This document shows positions 34,625 through 42,224 of a stretch of 64,000 nucleotides of DNA, piece by piece. The first letter of the stretch is position 1, and each line of letters opens with the position of its first letter. The stretch spans positions 62,001 through 126,000 of the forward strand of contig JACMOC010000036.1 in the NCBI GenBank assembly GCA_014378195.1. Direction: 5' to 3'. The notes under the pieces are model-generated. The model had not been told where the DNA came from. It was given only the letters and a program-made list of their open reading frames with translations, and did no database searches. This DNA is from Oligoflexus sp. (GTDB lineage: Bacteria > Bdellovibrionota_B > Oligoflexia > Oligoflexales > Oligoflexaceae). The position numbers and the translations under genes were made by a program.

Positions 34625-35203
34625 TCAAGGCCGCAGAGAAAGATACCAAGTTTCATTCAACGCACCACCATTCCATCCCCAGGTACCCACAGCATTGCCA
34701 GGCGCATAAGGCCCATTGCCGAAAGCATTGAGATTTTGGCCGTCGTCATAAATGGGACGAAGCGCGCAGTTGGAAGCGCAATCGCCTCCCACTGTCCAGT
34801 GACCCATATACATAGTCCAGATGTTTGAAGCTCGAAGAACGACGCGATTGCCGTTACCTTGATTGACCGTCGCAACCATGCCTGTCGCTTTGTTTGTGAA
34901 AACCAGAGCATGACCAAGTTCTTGTTTGAGCCATATTTGACTTTTATTATTAGGATTGAAAAGTTCGAGGATTGCTTGGCATTGACCATCAACTTTATTG
35001 TGGCAAGCAGCCGTATTCCTATCAACGCCCAGCGCCTTGCCAAAAATATCTCTATTAATTCAAAAGATCCATAGCTTTCAAAAGGGTAAATATTGCGATT
35101 TATCTTTGGATTGCGTTCCGCTTTTGTTCTTAAAAGCCACATTGGGCCTCAGTTCTGATTCTAAAGGGCTGAGCACCTTATACCGATAGGATAGAAGCCA
35201 AAT
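34625..35203 (-). pseudogene. Decayed gene for a ricin-like (beta-trefoil) lectin-type protein
   Basis: The minus-strand frame is protein-like from about 35203 to the stop at 34625 but contains two in-frame TGA codons (35078-35080 and 35060-35062). Downstream of them the sequence reads as carbohydrate-binding beta-trefoil: DIFGKALGVDRNTA, NKSQIWLKQE, LVFTNKATGMVATVNQGNGN, and a Trp/Gly-rich end (GTWGWNGG). The first standard start codon is at 34879, in the middle of the domain. No signal peptide can be found in frame. The family call is by the repeated pattern, with moderate certainty; the decay is directly visible. Confidence 0.6.
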
Positions 35204-35256
35204 CCCTGCATATTCAAACGGCTCGAGCGGTCAAAGGTTGTAACTGTTTGTAAGTA

Positions 35257-35675
35257 CTGGGAAGCCCAGAAGTATTTTGTTATAATAATATTAATGATGA
35301 CGGCCGCTTCCTGCACGAAGGCGCCGCAGGCCGCGCATCTTTACAGCTGATAAAAGACAACGCAAGCCCGGCTGTTAAAGCTGCACCAAGGACTGACTTT
35401 ATGTACAAGGATTGCATCAAAAATTTCCCGCATCATTCTTTTGGTCCATCGGAAAAAGAAGTGGAAACCATCAGTTTTACTTTAATAAATGTCATTTAGT
35501 CGATAGATACAATGACTTAGTATTCGCCTGCCTCACTTTTGAGATTTAAAGAGTTAGAATCGAAAGTGATAACTCAAGTCTTGGAGACTTTAGGTGTCTC
35601 GGATTCCCAGATAAAGAATTTGGAGGAGTAAGAAAATCGAAACCTGTCAATGTCGAAGTTGTGGGCCCGGAATAA
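35257..35675 (+). pseudogene. Decayed gene of unknown family
   Basis: One frame is open from 35254 to a TAG at 35497-35499 and reads like protein (DDGRFLHEGAAGRASLQLI, DFMYKDCIKNFPHH). Immediately after, another frame continues (RYNDLVFACLTFE), meets an in-frame TAA at 35547-35549 and goes on (IESDNSSLGDFRCLGFPD) to a TAA at 35673-35675. No plausible start codon with a ribosome site is present. Codon choice and residue composition are coding-like throughout, so this looks like a gene with one frameshift and one nonsense mutation. No family is recognised. Confidence 0.5.
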
Positions 35676-35879
35676 GCGAAAGTTTCCGATTTACCGTCGC
35701 ATTCAACATCTATTCTATTTGTAGGCTCGCTAAAATAAAGGCGCCGTAACGCAATGAGCTGATAAGACAGGCGTTTAATTACAGCAATACGAAAGCTTGA
35801 GTTTCCCCGAAGAGCATGTCGATATTAGATACACAGAGGCTCCCTTTAAGAGCGACTTTCAAAGAAGGTGGGCTTTGCG

Positions 35880-36131
35880 ATGAAGGTCATTCCGATAGTT
35901 GGTTTACTTCTCATCTTGAGTGGTTGCGAAAAATTCATTACGCCTGAAAAAAAAGCTATTCCTCAAAAGATCCTGAAAGTCGGCCGATGCAACGAACACG
36001 GCACCTGCCTCGTAGAATTCGAGGGCGGCGGGACAGGGCTTATGACGCGGCCGTCTGAGGGAGAATACGGTTGCCAGAGTATTAGTCAGCGAGCCTTCGA
36101 GCTCTGCGAAGGGCCTTCCGATGATGAGTGA
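35880..36131 (+). CDS. Small lipoprotein of unknown function
   Basis: 83 residues with a clear lipoprotein signal (MKVIPIVGLLLILSGC, lipobox LSGC). The mature part has a short domain with three further Cys (GRCNEHGTCLVEFEGG and GEYGCQS). The frame opens with GTG at 35868, but AAGGTGGG fits the ATG at 35880. It is followed after 24 bases by a small frame-disrupted gene in the same direction, which may have been its operon partner. No family known. Confidence 0.7.
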   Translation: MKVIPIVGLLLILSGCEKFITPEKKAIPQKILKVGRCNEHGTCLVEFEGGGTGLMTRPSEGEYGCQSISQRAFELCEGPSDDE

Positions 36132-36155
36132 ACATAACAATCAATGGAGATAACA

Positions 36156-36393
36156 ATGGCTAAGAAGGTTGCCATACGGGGGGCTCGATCACTCAAGTGG
36201 TGACCGATGAAGTCACAGGTGATTTTACATGGGACAGAGCCATAAACAATCTCCCAGGTACCGGTGCAAAATGTGACTATAAGGACCTTAAACCTGAGGC
36301 TATGGATGCAGTTAATGCAGGCCGAGTGCTCCTGCTGTTTTATGCTGGACTCCTTCAGACTATAAGGAAGCTCGTGAGGCCCAGGTAATTTAA
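36156..36393 (+). pseudogene. Small gene broken at a G6 tract (and once more near its 3' end)
   Basis: ATG 36156 has GGAG seven bases upstream. The frame runs MAKKVAIRG and reaches a run of six G (36178-36183), after which it stops at 36201. Adding one G joins it to a long frame (SITQVVTDEVTGDFTWDRA, KCDYKDLKPEAMDAV). Near 36325 another frame gives a more protein-like end (WTPSDYKEAREAQVI, stop 36391-36393). The product would be about 78 residues, of unknown family. The homopolymer could be a slippage switch, but the second shift favours decay or sequence error. Confidence 0.5.
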
Positions 36394-36623
36394 TGGAGTT
36401 TCAAAGGGGATGTTGATCCTGTGGTATAAGAGGATAGTCGGAAAAAATGCTTGTCTTTTGAATAAATCAACTTATCTATTATTTGTCCCATTTTTTTAAT
36501 TATAGATAATTTTGAAAAAATAATTCGCAGGATTTTAAGAAATAAAAAAATGCGGATGACCTATCCAAGTAAATGGAAGCCTAAGCTTCACTTTCAGTTC
36601 CACCGATGCTTGTGTGTATTTTC

Positions 36624-37859
36624 TCAAGCCCCAATCTTGGGCTTCGCGACAGCTGCTTTCGCCGAATCCGCTTTTCGCGTCTCATTAATTTTCTTCGCGA
36701 TGGAATCACCTTTTTCAACCATGTAGATGTTTCCGGACTTTTTCTGCTCCTTCTCGCGTGTCTCGCGTAAAAGGTTCAAGCTCAGTTTTACGTTCGCAGC
36801 AAACGGCGCGAAAATCAGCGGATCAAAATCATTGCCAGCTGACATCTCCATCAGTTCAAGAGCTTTTTCAGCAGGCAAGGCTGGTTTATAAACTCGCTTC
36901 ATCAGGAGAGCTGAGTAGGCATCAGCAATCGATACGATGCGCGCGTAAGGGTGAATCCCGAATTCCGCATCCTCTTCAAATCGCCCTTTTTTCCCATAAG
37001 GATAACCCTTGCCTGTAAAACGTTCGTGATGTTCGATTGCTACCTGAGCGACCAGGGGGTCGATGGGCGCGCCGGCATGAATTGCGGTACTTAACTCACG
37101 AAAGCCATGATGAACGTGACTTTTCATCACATCAAATTCTTCGGGCGTGAACGCTCCTGGTTTATTGAGAATAGCGTTCGGCACACAGCTTTTACCGGCA
37201 TCGTGATAGAGCCCACTTTGGGCGAGGACGACTGCATCTTTAAAAGGCATGTTGTCGCCATATTGCCGACGAGCCATAACAGTGGCAAACATCGCGACAG
37301 AGGCGCTGTGATCATAGAGGGTCGGATCGATACTGATCATACGGCTTAAAGTGGCCATCGCACAGTCGCTATCCATGAGGTTTTGGACCATGGCTGAGGC
37401 AGCCGCCTTAACGCGTTCTGCCACCTGCTTGTCGATACCGCCCCGTAATACCATCTGGCTAGCGCCACTCAGGTCCGCGAAAACTTCGAGGGTCCTGCGG
37501 TCCAGACCTTGTTCACGCTCTAAAAGAGCATTGATTTTTTTGCGACGCACGTAATCAAGAGTATGTTCGAACTTAGGGAAATCCTTGCGAGCTACGTAAA
37601 CATCGACGCCCGCGTCCTCTCTAAGAGAGGCCAACCAAATATGCTGAAGCAGTTCTACACTGAGCTCTGATGGCTTGATGTACTCGAGGAGTTCTTTTTC
37701 CACGCGCAGATAAATGCTGAAATCTATAGTTTTGACATCCCAAAGATAGGCAAAAAGTTCCAGACTTATCGGCCGGTAACCAGCTAAGGTGTGAGCTTCT
37801 ATAGGGATGATTTTGCAGCGATTCCGGGTCGATTCTTTGATGATGAATTTGCGCGACAT
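36624..37859 (-). CDS. HD-GYP domain cyclic-di-GMP phosphodiesterase
   Basis: 411 residues. The first 150 are a poorly conserved N-terminal region with no membrane helix. The HD-GYP domain (about 175-355) shows DHSASVAMFA, YHDAGKSCVPNAILNKPG (HD pair and following Lys), MKSHVHHGF and the signature HHERFTGKGYPYG with GYP intact. These enzymes cut cyclic di-GMP to pGpG or GMP. A Lys/Ala-rich tail follows. Single gene with GAGG upstream. The signal acting on the N-terminus is unknown. Together with the cyclase at 51 kb and the pppGpp synthetase at 39 kb it shows heavy use of nucleotide messengers. Confidence 0.88.
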   Translation of the reverse strand: MSRKFIIKESTRNRCKIIPIEAHTLAGYRPISLELFAYLWDVKTIDFSIYLRVEKELLEYIKPSELSVELLQHIWLASLREDAGVDVYVARKDFPKFEHTLDYVRRKKINALLEREQGLDRRTLEVFADLSGASQMVLRGGIDKQVAERVKAAASAMVQNLMDSDCAMATLSRMISIDPTLYDHSASVAMFATVMARRQYGDNMPFKDAVVLAQSGLYHDAGKSCVPNAILNKPGAFTPEEFDVMKSHVHHGFRELSTAIHAGAPIDPLVAQVAIEHHERFTGKGYPYGKKGRFEEDAEFGIHPYARIVSIADAYSALLMKRVYKPALPAEKALELMEMSAGNDFDPLIFAPFAANVKLSLNLLRETREKEQKKSGNIYMVEKGDSIAKKINETRKADSAKAAVAKPKIGA

Positions 37860-38090
37860 CTTCAGGTTCCTCGGGACATCTCAAGTCGACTTCGAAGGTC
37901 CATAATATCGAGGGACTTCCGACTCTTACTTTATCGGCCGTATTCATAAGTTCTTTAAGAATGGCGGCTTACTTACAAATTTTCTTGAAGATTTTGGGGC
38001 AAAGTCGTTAATATAGAGGTTCAACTTATCGAGCTGATCCTGAAGCGTTTTGCTTCAAGATTCTGAACGCCGAGTCATTAGGTGTCCAAC

Positions 38091-38456
38091 TTGGCAAAAA
38101 TTCTCCTCGTCGACGATCAACCCGATTTCCTCTTTTCGATGCAGTCGATCCTCATGGACGAAGGTTATGAAGTTATAACAGCGGAAAGTGGCATGCATGC
38201 TCTCAGTTTGGTGGAAATAGAACGGCCCGATCTGGTCCTTACTGACATTGTTATGCCCGATGTTTCAGGCCTTCAATTGGCACGGATATTAAGGGCCAAT
38301 TCGGCCAATAAGAGAATTCCTATCATATCCATGACGGGATATCCGTTTCAAGACGATATTGCCGCTGCCGATACCCGTTTAGTCGACTTTTACCTGACTA
38401 AACCAGTCCAGATCTCCGACCTGCTTATAGCAATGACCATGTGTTTGGAATCATGA
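38091..38456 (+). CDS. CheY-like response regulator (receiver only), second copy
   Basis: About 121 residues. It shows ILLVDDQPDFL with the acidic pair, LVLTDIVMPDVSG with the phospho-Asp, IISMTGYP with Thr, and YLTKPVQISDL with the Lys. All active positions are kept; there is no output domain. Start: GTG 38082 is in frame, but AGGTG lies six bases before TTG 38091, which gives the standard N-terminus. It differs clearly from the receiver at 34 kb. The divergent neighbour is the HD-GYP protein; a functional link is possible, as CheY-HD-GYP pairs are common, but not shown. Confidence 0.85.
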   Translation: MAKILLVDDQPDFLFSMQSILMDEGYEVITAESGMHALSLVEIERPDLVLTDIVMPDVSGLQLARILRANSANKRIPIISMTGYPFQDDIAAADTRLVDFYLTKPVQISDLLIAMTMCLES

Positions 38457-38616
38457 AACCTGCTTCGCACTCGCCATATACCGTCGAAATCGATACATAA
38501 ATTTAGGTAACTTCGTTTTTTTCATGAGGAGTTAACCATTTTCTCATACTCTTTACGCCAAAAGTGATAGATGGACCGAGCCTCTATCTCTAGGCTTCCT
38601 TAAAGGAGTAAGAGCC

Positions 38617-39036
38617 ATGGATCGCAAGACGTTTAACGAAGTCGTGCATAAGGTTCCACATCTGGCGGCCGATGGGCTACTCGTGATTGGCGAGCCCGAA
38701 TATCTCATGAAAAGGCGAGAATTCGTCACAAATGCCATGTACCTTCAAGAAACAATTGATGCCGTTCATTTTCTTCAGGGCATAGGCAAGTCGACTCGTT
38801 TCTCCGAATGGCAGCGCGCCCACTGCACTCCTGAAGGACTCAAAGCCTTGGTGGAGTGGCATGTTGGTCATGAAGTGTCCAATGGCGCGATCGTAGCGGC
38901 CGCACTTTACCTGGGGTTCACTATGGGTGTCCAAGACGGAACAAAAGTATATTTTAACTTCCTGGCCCCACAGGTCGAAACGGAATTTGCACAGCTTCGC
39001 ACTCTTGAACAAATCAGACAGGTCGCGCGCGCCTGA
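38617..39036 (+). CDS. Hypothetical soluble protein
   Basis: 139 residues without signal or membrane helix. A strong site AAAGGAG precedes the ATG. Features are FNEVVHKVPHLAADGLL at the start, a helical centre rich in aromatic residues, and the segment HEVSNGAIVAAALYLGFTMG. I do not recognise the family. It has its own terminator and stands between a CheY-like gene and the RelA/SpoT-type synthetase. Confidence 0.65.
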   Translation: MDRKTFNEVVHKVPHLAADGLLVIGEPEYLMKRREFVTNAMYLQETIDAVHFLQGIGKSTRFSEWQRAHCTPEGLKALVEWHVGHEVSNGAIVAAALYLGFTMGVQDGTKVYFNFLAPQVETEFAQLRTLEQIRQVARA

Positions 39037-39058
39037 TTCATGCCTTATCTATAAGCTC

Positions 39059-39087
39059 CAAAAAATCCTGGCTCATGCCGGGATTTT
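39059..39087 (+). terminator. Terminator of the hypothetical gene
   Basis: Ten-base stem AAATCCTGGC/GCCGGGATTT (one G-T pair), four-base loop, short T-run, preceded by an A-run. Confidence 0.7.
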
Positions 39088-39164
39088 CTGCTCTTGTCGG
39101 GATGTCTTGTTTTTAGGTCGTGCATCGACTAAAGCTAAAGACCCACGTCCCTTGGGAGCAAGAG

Positions 39165-40256
39165 ATGCATAACCATGAAATTATCGAATCCTATGCCGGG
39201 CTTCGCGGTGACCTTATCGAGGCTGGCGAGCTTTTGCATAAAAAACTTACGACCGCGCTTCACCTATCAGGCGTAAAAGTCCATACGGTCAGCCAACGCG
39301 TGAAAACCGAGCATAGCCTACGCAATAAAATCTCACGTCCCGACAAAATCTACGATTCTATCGAACAACTCACCGATCTGATCGGTTTGCGTGTCGTCAC
39401 TTACTTCGAAGACAGTGTTGAAGAGGTGGCTCGCATAGTTGAAGAGGCTTTTGTCATTGATTTTGATCGCTCCATCGACAAACGTTTTCGTATCGATCCA
39501 AGTAGTTTTGGATACCGATCTCTTCATTATGTTTGCCATTCCACAAGCGAATCCCTCGGCTTGCCCTTTGAAATACAGATTCGGACTGTTCTCCAGCATG
39601 CCTGGGCTGAGATCGAACACGATCTCGGATATAAATTTCCAGAGACTGTACCTAACGCTATCAAACGCCGCTTTTCAAGAGTCGCAGGACTTTTGGAAAT
39701 CGCCGATGCGGAATTTGTAGAACTCAGGGAGTCCATGAAGCGCTACGAAATTAACGTAAAGGATCATGAATTTCAGCCATCTTACGCGGACAGTATGGAT
39801 GCTGTGGTGCTCAAAACGCTGGCCGAATCAGCCTTGGTTGAACAGTACGACCAGAGTCTTGCGCAGGCTTTGGAAAAGCCGCTCGGAACCGTGATATTTT
39901 TCCCCGATTATCTTATTCGGATGCTTCACGCCGTCAACCTTCACAGCTCCGCCGATATCGTATCCATGCTTAAAACCAAGGGGCAACACCTCGGATCTTT
40001 TATGCAACGCTATTTTGAATTTACACGCGAAACCTGGGATTTTGATGGCCAAGACTTTGATACATTCCAAAAAGCCTATAGTCTTTTTCTCTTAGCGCAC
40101 TGGCGTGCCCTCGAGCTTGCGCGGCATGATGCCGACCCATTGCAACGCCTTCAGAACTTTTATGGAAAATTAGACTATCCGCAAAACGAGACGGAAGCGT
40201 CGCGAGTCGCAGAACTTTTTTATACCTTTTTTGGATCCTGGCATCCAAGCCCTTAG
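39165..40256 (+). CDS. RelA/SpoT-domain (p)ppGpp synthetase without hydrolase domain
   Basis: 363 residues. Residues about 20-165 form a RelA/SpoT nucleotidyltransferase domain: RVKTEHSLRNKI, LTDLIGLRVVTYFED, FGYRSLHYVC (substrate loop) and FEIQIRTVLQHAWAEIEHD with the acidic active-site residues. There is no HD hydrolase, TGS or ACT domain. The C-terminal 180 residues are helical and unlike those of known long RelA, so this is a small-alarmone-synthetase-like enzyme with an extra domain. It would make pppGpp/ppGpp from GTP/GDP and ATP. GGGAG precedes ATG 39165; the longer frame from 39120 lacks support. Single gene. Confidence 0.82.
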   Translation: MHNHEIIESYAGLRGDLIEAGELLHKKLTTALHLSGVKVHTVSQRVKTEHSLRNKISRPDKIYDSIEQLTDLIGLRVVTYFEDSVEEVARIVEEAFVIDFDRSIDKRFRIDPSSFGYRSLHYVCHSTSESLGLPFEIQIRTVLQHAWAEIEHDLGYKFPETVPNAIKRRFSRVAGLLEIADAEFVELRESMKRYEINVKDHEFQPSYADSMDAVVLKTLAESALVEQYDQSLAQALEKPLGTVIFFPDYLIRMLHAVNLHSSADIVSMLKTKGQHLGSFMQRYFEFTRETWDFDGQDFDTFQKAYSLFLLAHWRALELARHDADPLQRLQNFYGKLDYPQNETEASRVAELFYTFFGSWHPSP

Positions 40257-40376
40257 GAACCCTAAGGTCCGAACCCGGCTGGTGATTTGTCCTTGTTCTT
40301 CGCTCAACGCTGGTTCAGACTGAGTTCTTTAAGGCTTCAGATCGAGCATTGAGCGAATGGCTTAAAGGTTGTGATT

Positions 40377-41192
40377 ATGGCAGTTTTGGACCGCGAAAAT
40401 GGCAAGATCTACTATACGGTTCAAGGGCCCGCAGACGGCGCCGTCCTGCTCATGCTCCGTGGGCTTGGTCGATCCAGCCGCTATTGGTTGAGTTTCGACA
40501 AAATAATGGCCCGGGACTTTCGCGTGATCACCTTCGATGCAAGGGGACTCGGCCGTAGCACCCAGCCTATGGAGTGGACAGATTCTCTTGAAACACTGGC
40601 CGACGATTGTCTGGCTATCCTCGATCATCTGCAAATCAAAAAGTTTCACATGTTTGGTCTGTCATTCGGCGGAATGATAGCGGCCACGATTGCGGCAGAG
40701 GCTCCTAATCGTATTCTATCGCTGGCAATTGCCGCTAGTTCGTCCGCTGACGGGCATAGGTTCCGTCTTAATCCTCGTGTTCTTCCTAAACTCCTTAATG
40801 CCCTGCGAAAGGGCAGATTTCAGGACGCACTACTTGAGACCGTAGTGCCTGATTTGATTTTACGGTCATGGCGTCCGGAAATCCAAACTTCGTGGGTTGA
40901 GATCCTTAAGATCGAAGGCTTTCCCTTGTCGACTACTCTCAAACAATTGCGTTTGTGTCTCACTTACAAAATCAAAGGTCGGCTGGACAAAGGTCTATAT
41001 CCCATTCTTTTTCTCCACGGCAGTATGGATAGATTCGTGCCTGTGGCCAATTCTATAGAGATGCAAAAGCTGGTTCCCCGAGCAAAAATCAGGATAGTCA
41101 AAGGCGCTGGGCACGAGATCGCACTTGGTTACGAGCATGAGTTGAGTAAAGTGTTGCGCGTATTTGCAGAAACTCCTAACAAGCTTGTCTAA
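40377..41192 (+). CDS. Alpha/beta-fold hydrolase
   Basis: 271 residues, cytoplasmic. Visible are the strand LLMLRGLGRSSRYW where the oxyanion HG is RG, DARGLGRST, the nucleophile elbow FGLSFGGM (Ser), the acid in HGSMDRFVP and the base His in GAGHEIAL. Order and spacing fit esterases and haloperoxidase-like hydrolases. AAAGG is eight bases before ATG 40377; a GTG at 40371 is too close. The substrate is unknown. Convergent with the next gene with only 19 bases between. Confidence 0.82.
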   Translation: MAVLDRENGKIYYTVQGPADGAVLLMLRGLGRSSRYWLSFDKIMARDFRVITFDARGLGRSTQPMEWTDSLETLADDCLAILDHLQIKKFHMFGLSFGGMIAATIAAEAPNRILSLAIAASSSADGHRFRLNPRVLPKLLNALRKGRFQDALLETVVPDLILRSWRPEIQTSWVEILKIEGFPLSTTLKQLRLCLTYKIKGRLDKGLYPILFLHGSMDRFVPVANSIEMQKLVPRAKIRIVKGAGHEIALGYEHELSKVLRVFAETPNKLV

Positions 41193-41211
41193 ATGCAATG
41201 ATTTCTAACTT

Positions 41212-42024
41212 TCAGATCTTGTTGCCTCGAATCGGTGACGCCTTCGGCACTGTTTGTGGCTTCACCGCCTCGGCATGGGCTGCCGGTGACGATGGAGGCG
41301 TCGGTACGAGGAACTTCTCCTTCTGAGCATATTCCGCGACTGCGAGCATTTTTGCCCATTTCGGGGGCTCAGCATGCGGAGGATGAAGTTCTCTGCCGAG
41401 GACCATCATGTCTGTGTCCAAAGCACGATTTTGTGATCTGACGAGTACCTGACGTTCGTCAAGCTGGTGATACGAAGCCATCCGGCTTTGAGTCATGCTC
41501 AGGGCATCCATTTTCCTGCCAAGCATCTTGCCATTCAGGTGATGAGAGTCATCCTTGGACTGTTCACGTGCATTCACGGCCAATTCGGTATTAATCCAAC
41601 TTTTCTGCGCCGCATGACGAAAAATTAAATTCATTCGCCCGAGTTGCGCATAGGTCTCTCGATCATAGGTTTCGTTGAGATGGTCCCGAAGATTGTCAAA
41701 ACGATCAAAAAACAGGTTTGCTTCCCTTTGCCATGCATGATGACGCTTCCACCAGCGTTGATAAAATTCATGTTGGACCGCTCTCTCGGCGAAATACCGG
41801 TAGTATTCGTTCATCAGCGGCTCGAGCTGTGGCGGTGTTTTGCGCACGATAGGCTCGATGCCCTGAAGGGAGAGCTGACGCCACGGAGGGGCTGCTGGAT
41901 GGAGTTGAAAGTACGTCCGCGCGGGCCGATCGTCTCGGTAGAGGCGCGTTCGAATTCCGTCAAATTCATTTGCTGCGTGCAAATCAAAAGCGGTGAAATT
42001 AATAAAACCAATCTTTTCGGCCAT
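41212..42024 (-). CDS. Hypothetical protein with a Pro-rich tail
   Basis: 270 residues. The frame opens at 42105, but GGAGG fits ATG 42024 (start MAEKIGF). No signal peptide. The middle is rich in aromatic and charged residues (YYRYFAERAVQHEFYQRWWKRHHAWQ in part) and is probably long helices or a coiled coil. The end is Pro/Ala-rich. I do not recognise a family. It lies downstream of the TonB-dependent receptor gene, behind that gene's terminator, so it has its own expression. Confidence 0.6.
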   Translation of the reverse strand: MAEKIGFINFTAFDLHAANEFDGIRTRLYRDDRPARTYFQLHPAAPPWRQLSLQGIEPIVRKTPPQLEPLMNEYYRYFAERAVQHEFYQRWWKRHHAWQREANLFFDRFDNLRDHLNETYDRETYAQLGRMNLIFRHAAQKSWINTELAVNAREQSKDDSHHLNGKMLGRKMDALSMTQSRMASYHQLDERQVLVRSQNRALDTDMMVLGRELHPPHAEPPKWAKMLAVAEYAQKEKFLVPTPPSSPAAHAEAVKPQTVPKASPIRGNKI

Positions 42025-42174
42025 TCCTACAGCCTCCCAAGCGTTCTGCTTAAGGAAGTCTTCGGACGAGGTTTCATAAAACATCAAAAAAAAGCATAAA
42101 CCCATGAAAAGACAATATGTTGAATAGCTCTATTTAAAAGTCTCGTCTGCAAACGCACGCCTTATTTTAGGCAT

Positions 42175-42205
42175 TAAAAAAGGGCCGCATAGGGCGGCCC
42201 TTTCG
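42175..42205 (-). terminator. Terminator of the TonB-dependent receptor gene
   Basis: Stem GGGCCGCC/GCGGCCC with a four-base loop and six T on the minus strand, 20 bases past the receptor stop. Confidence 0.88.
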
Positions 42206-42224
42206 TATTGTAAGAATTGAGAGG

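Noticed and set aside
34625-35203. TGA read as tryptophan or selenocysteine in the trefoil gene
   Set aside because: Other genes end at TGA normally and no insertion element was seen; decay is simpler.
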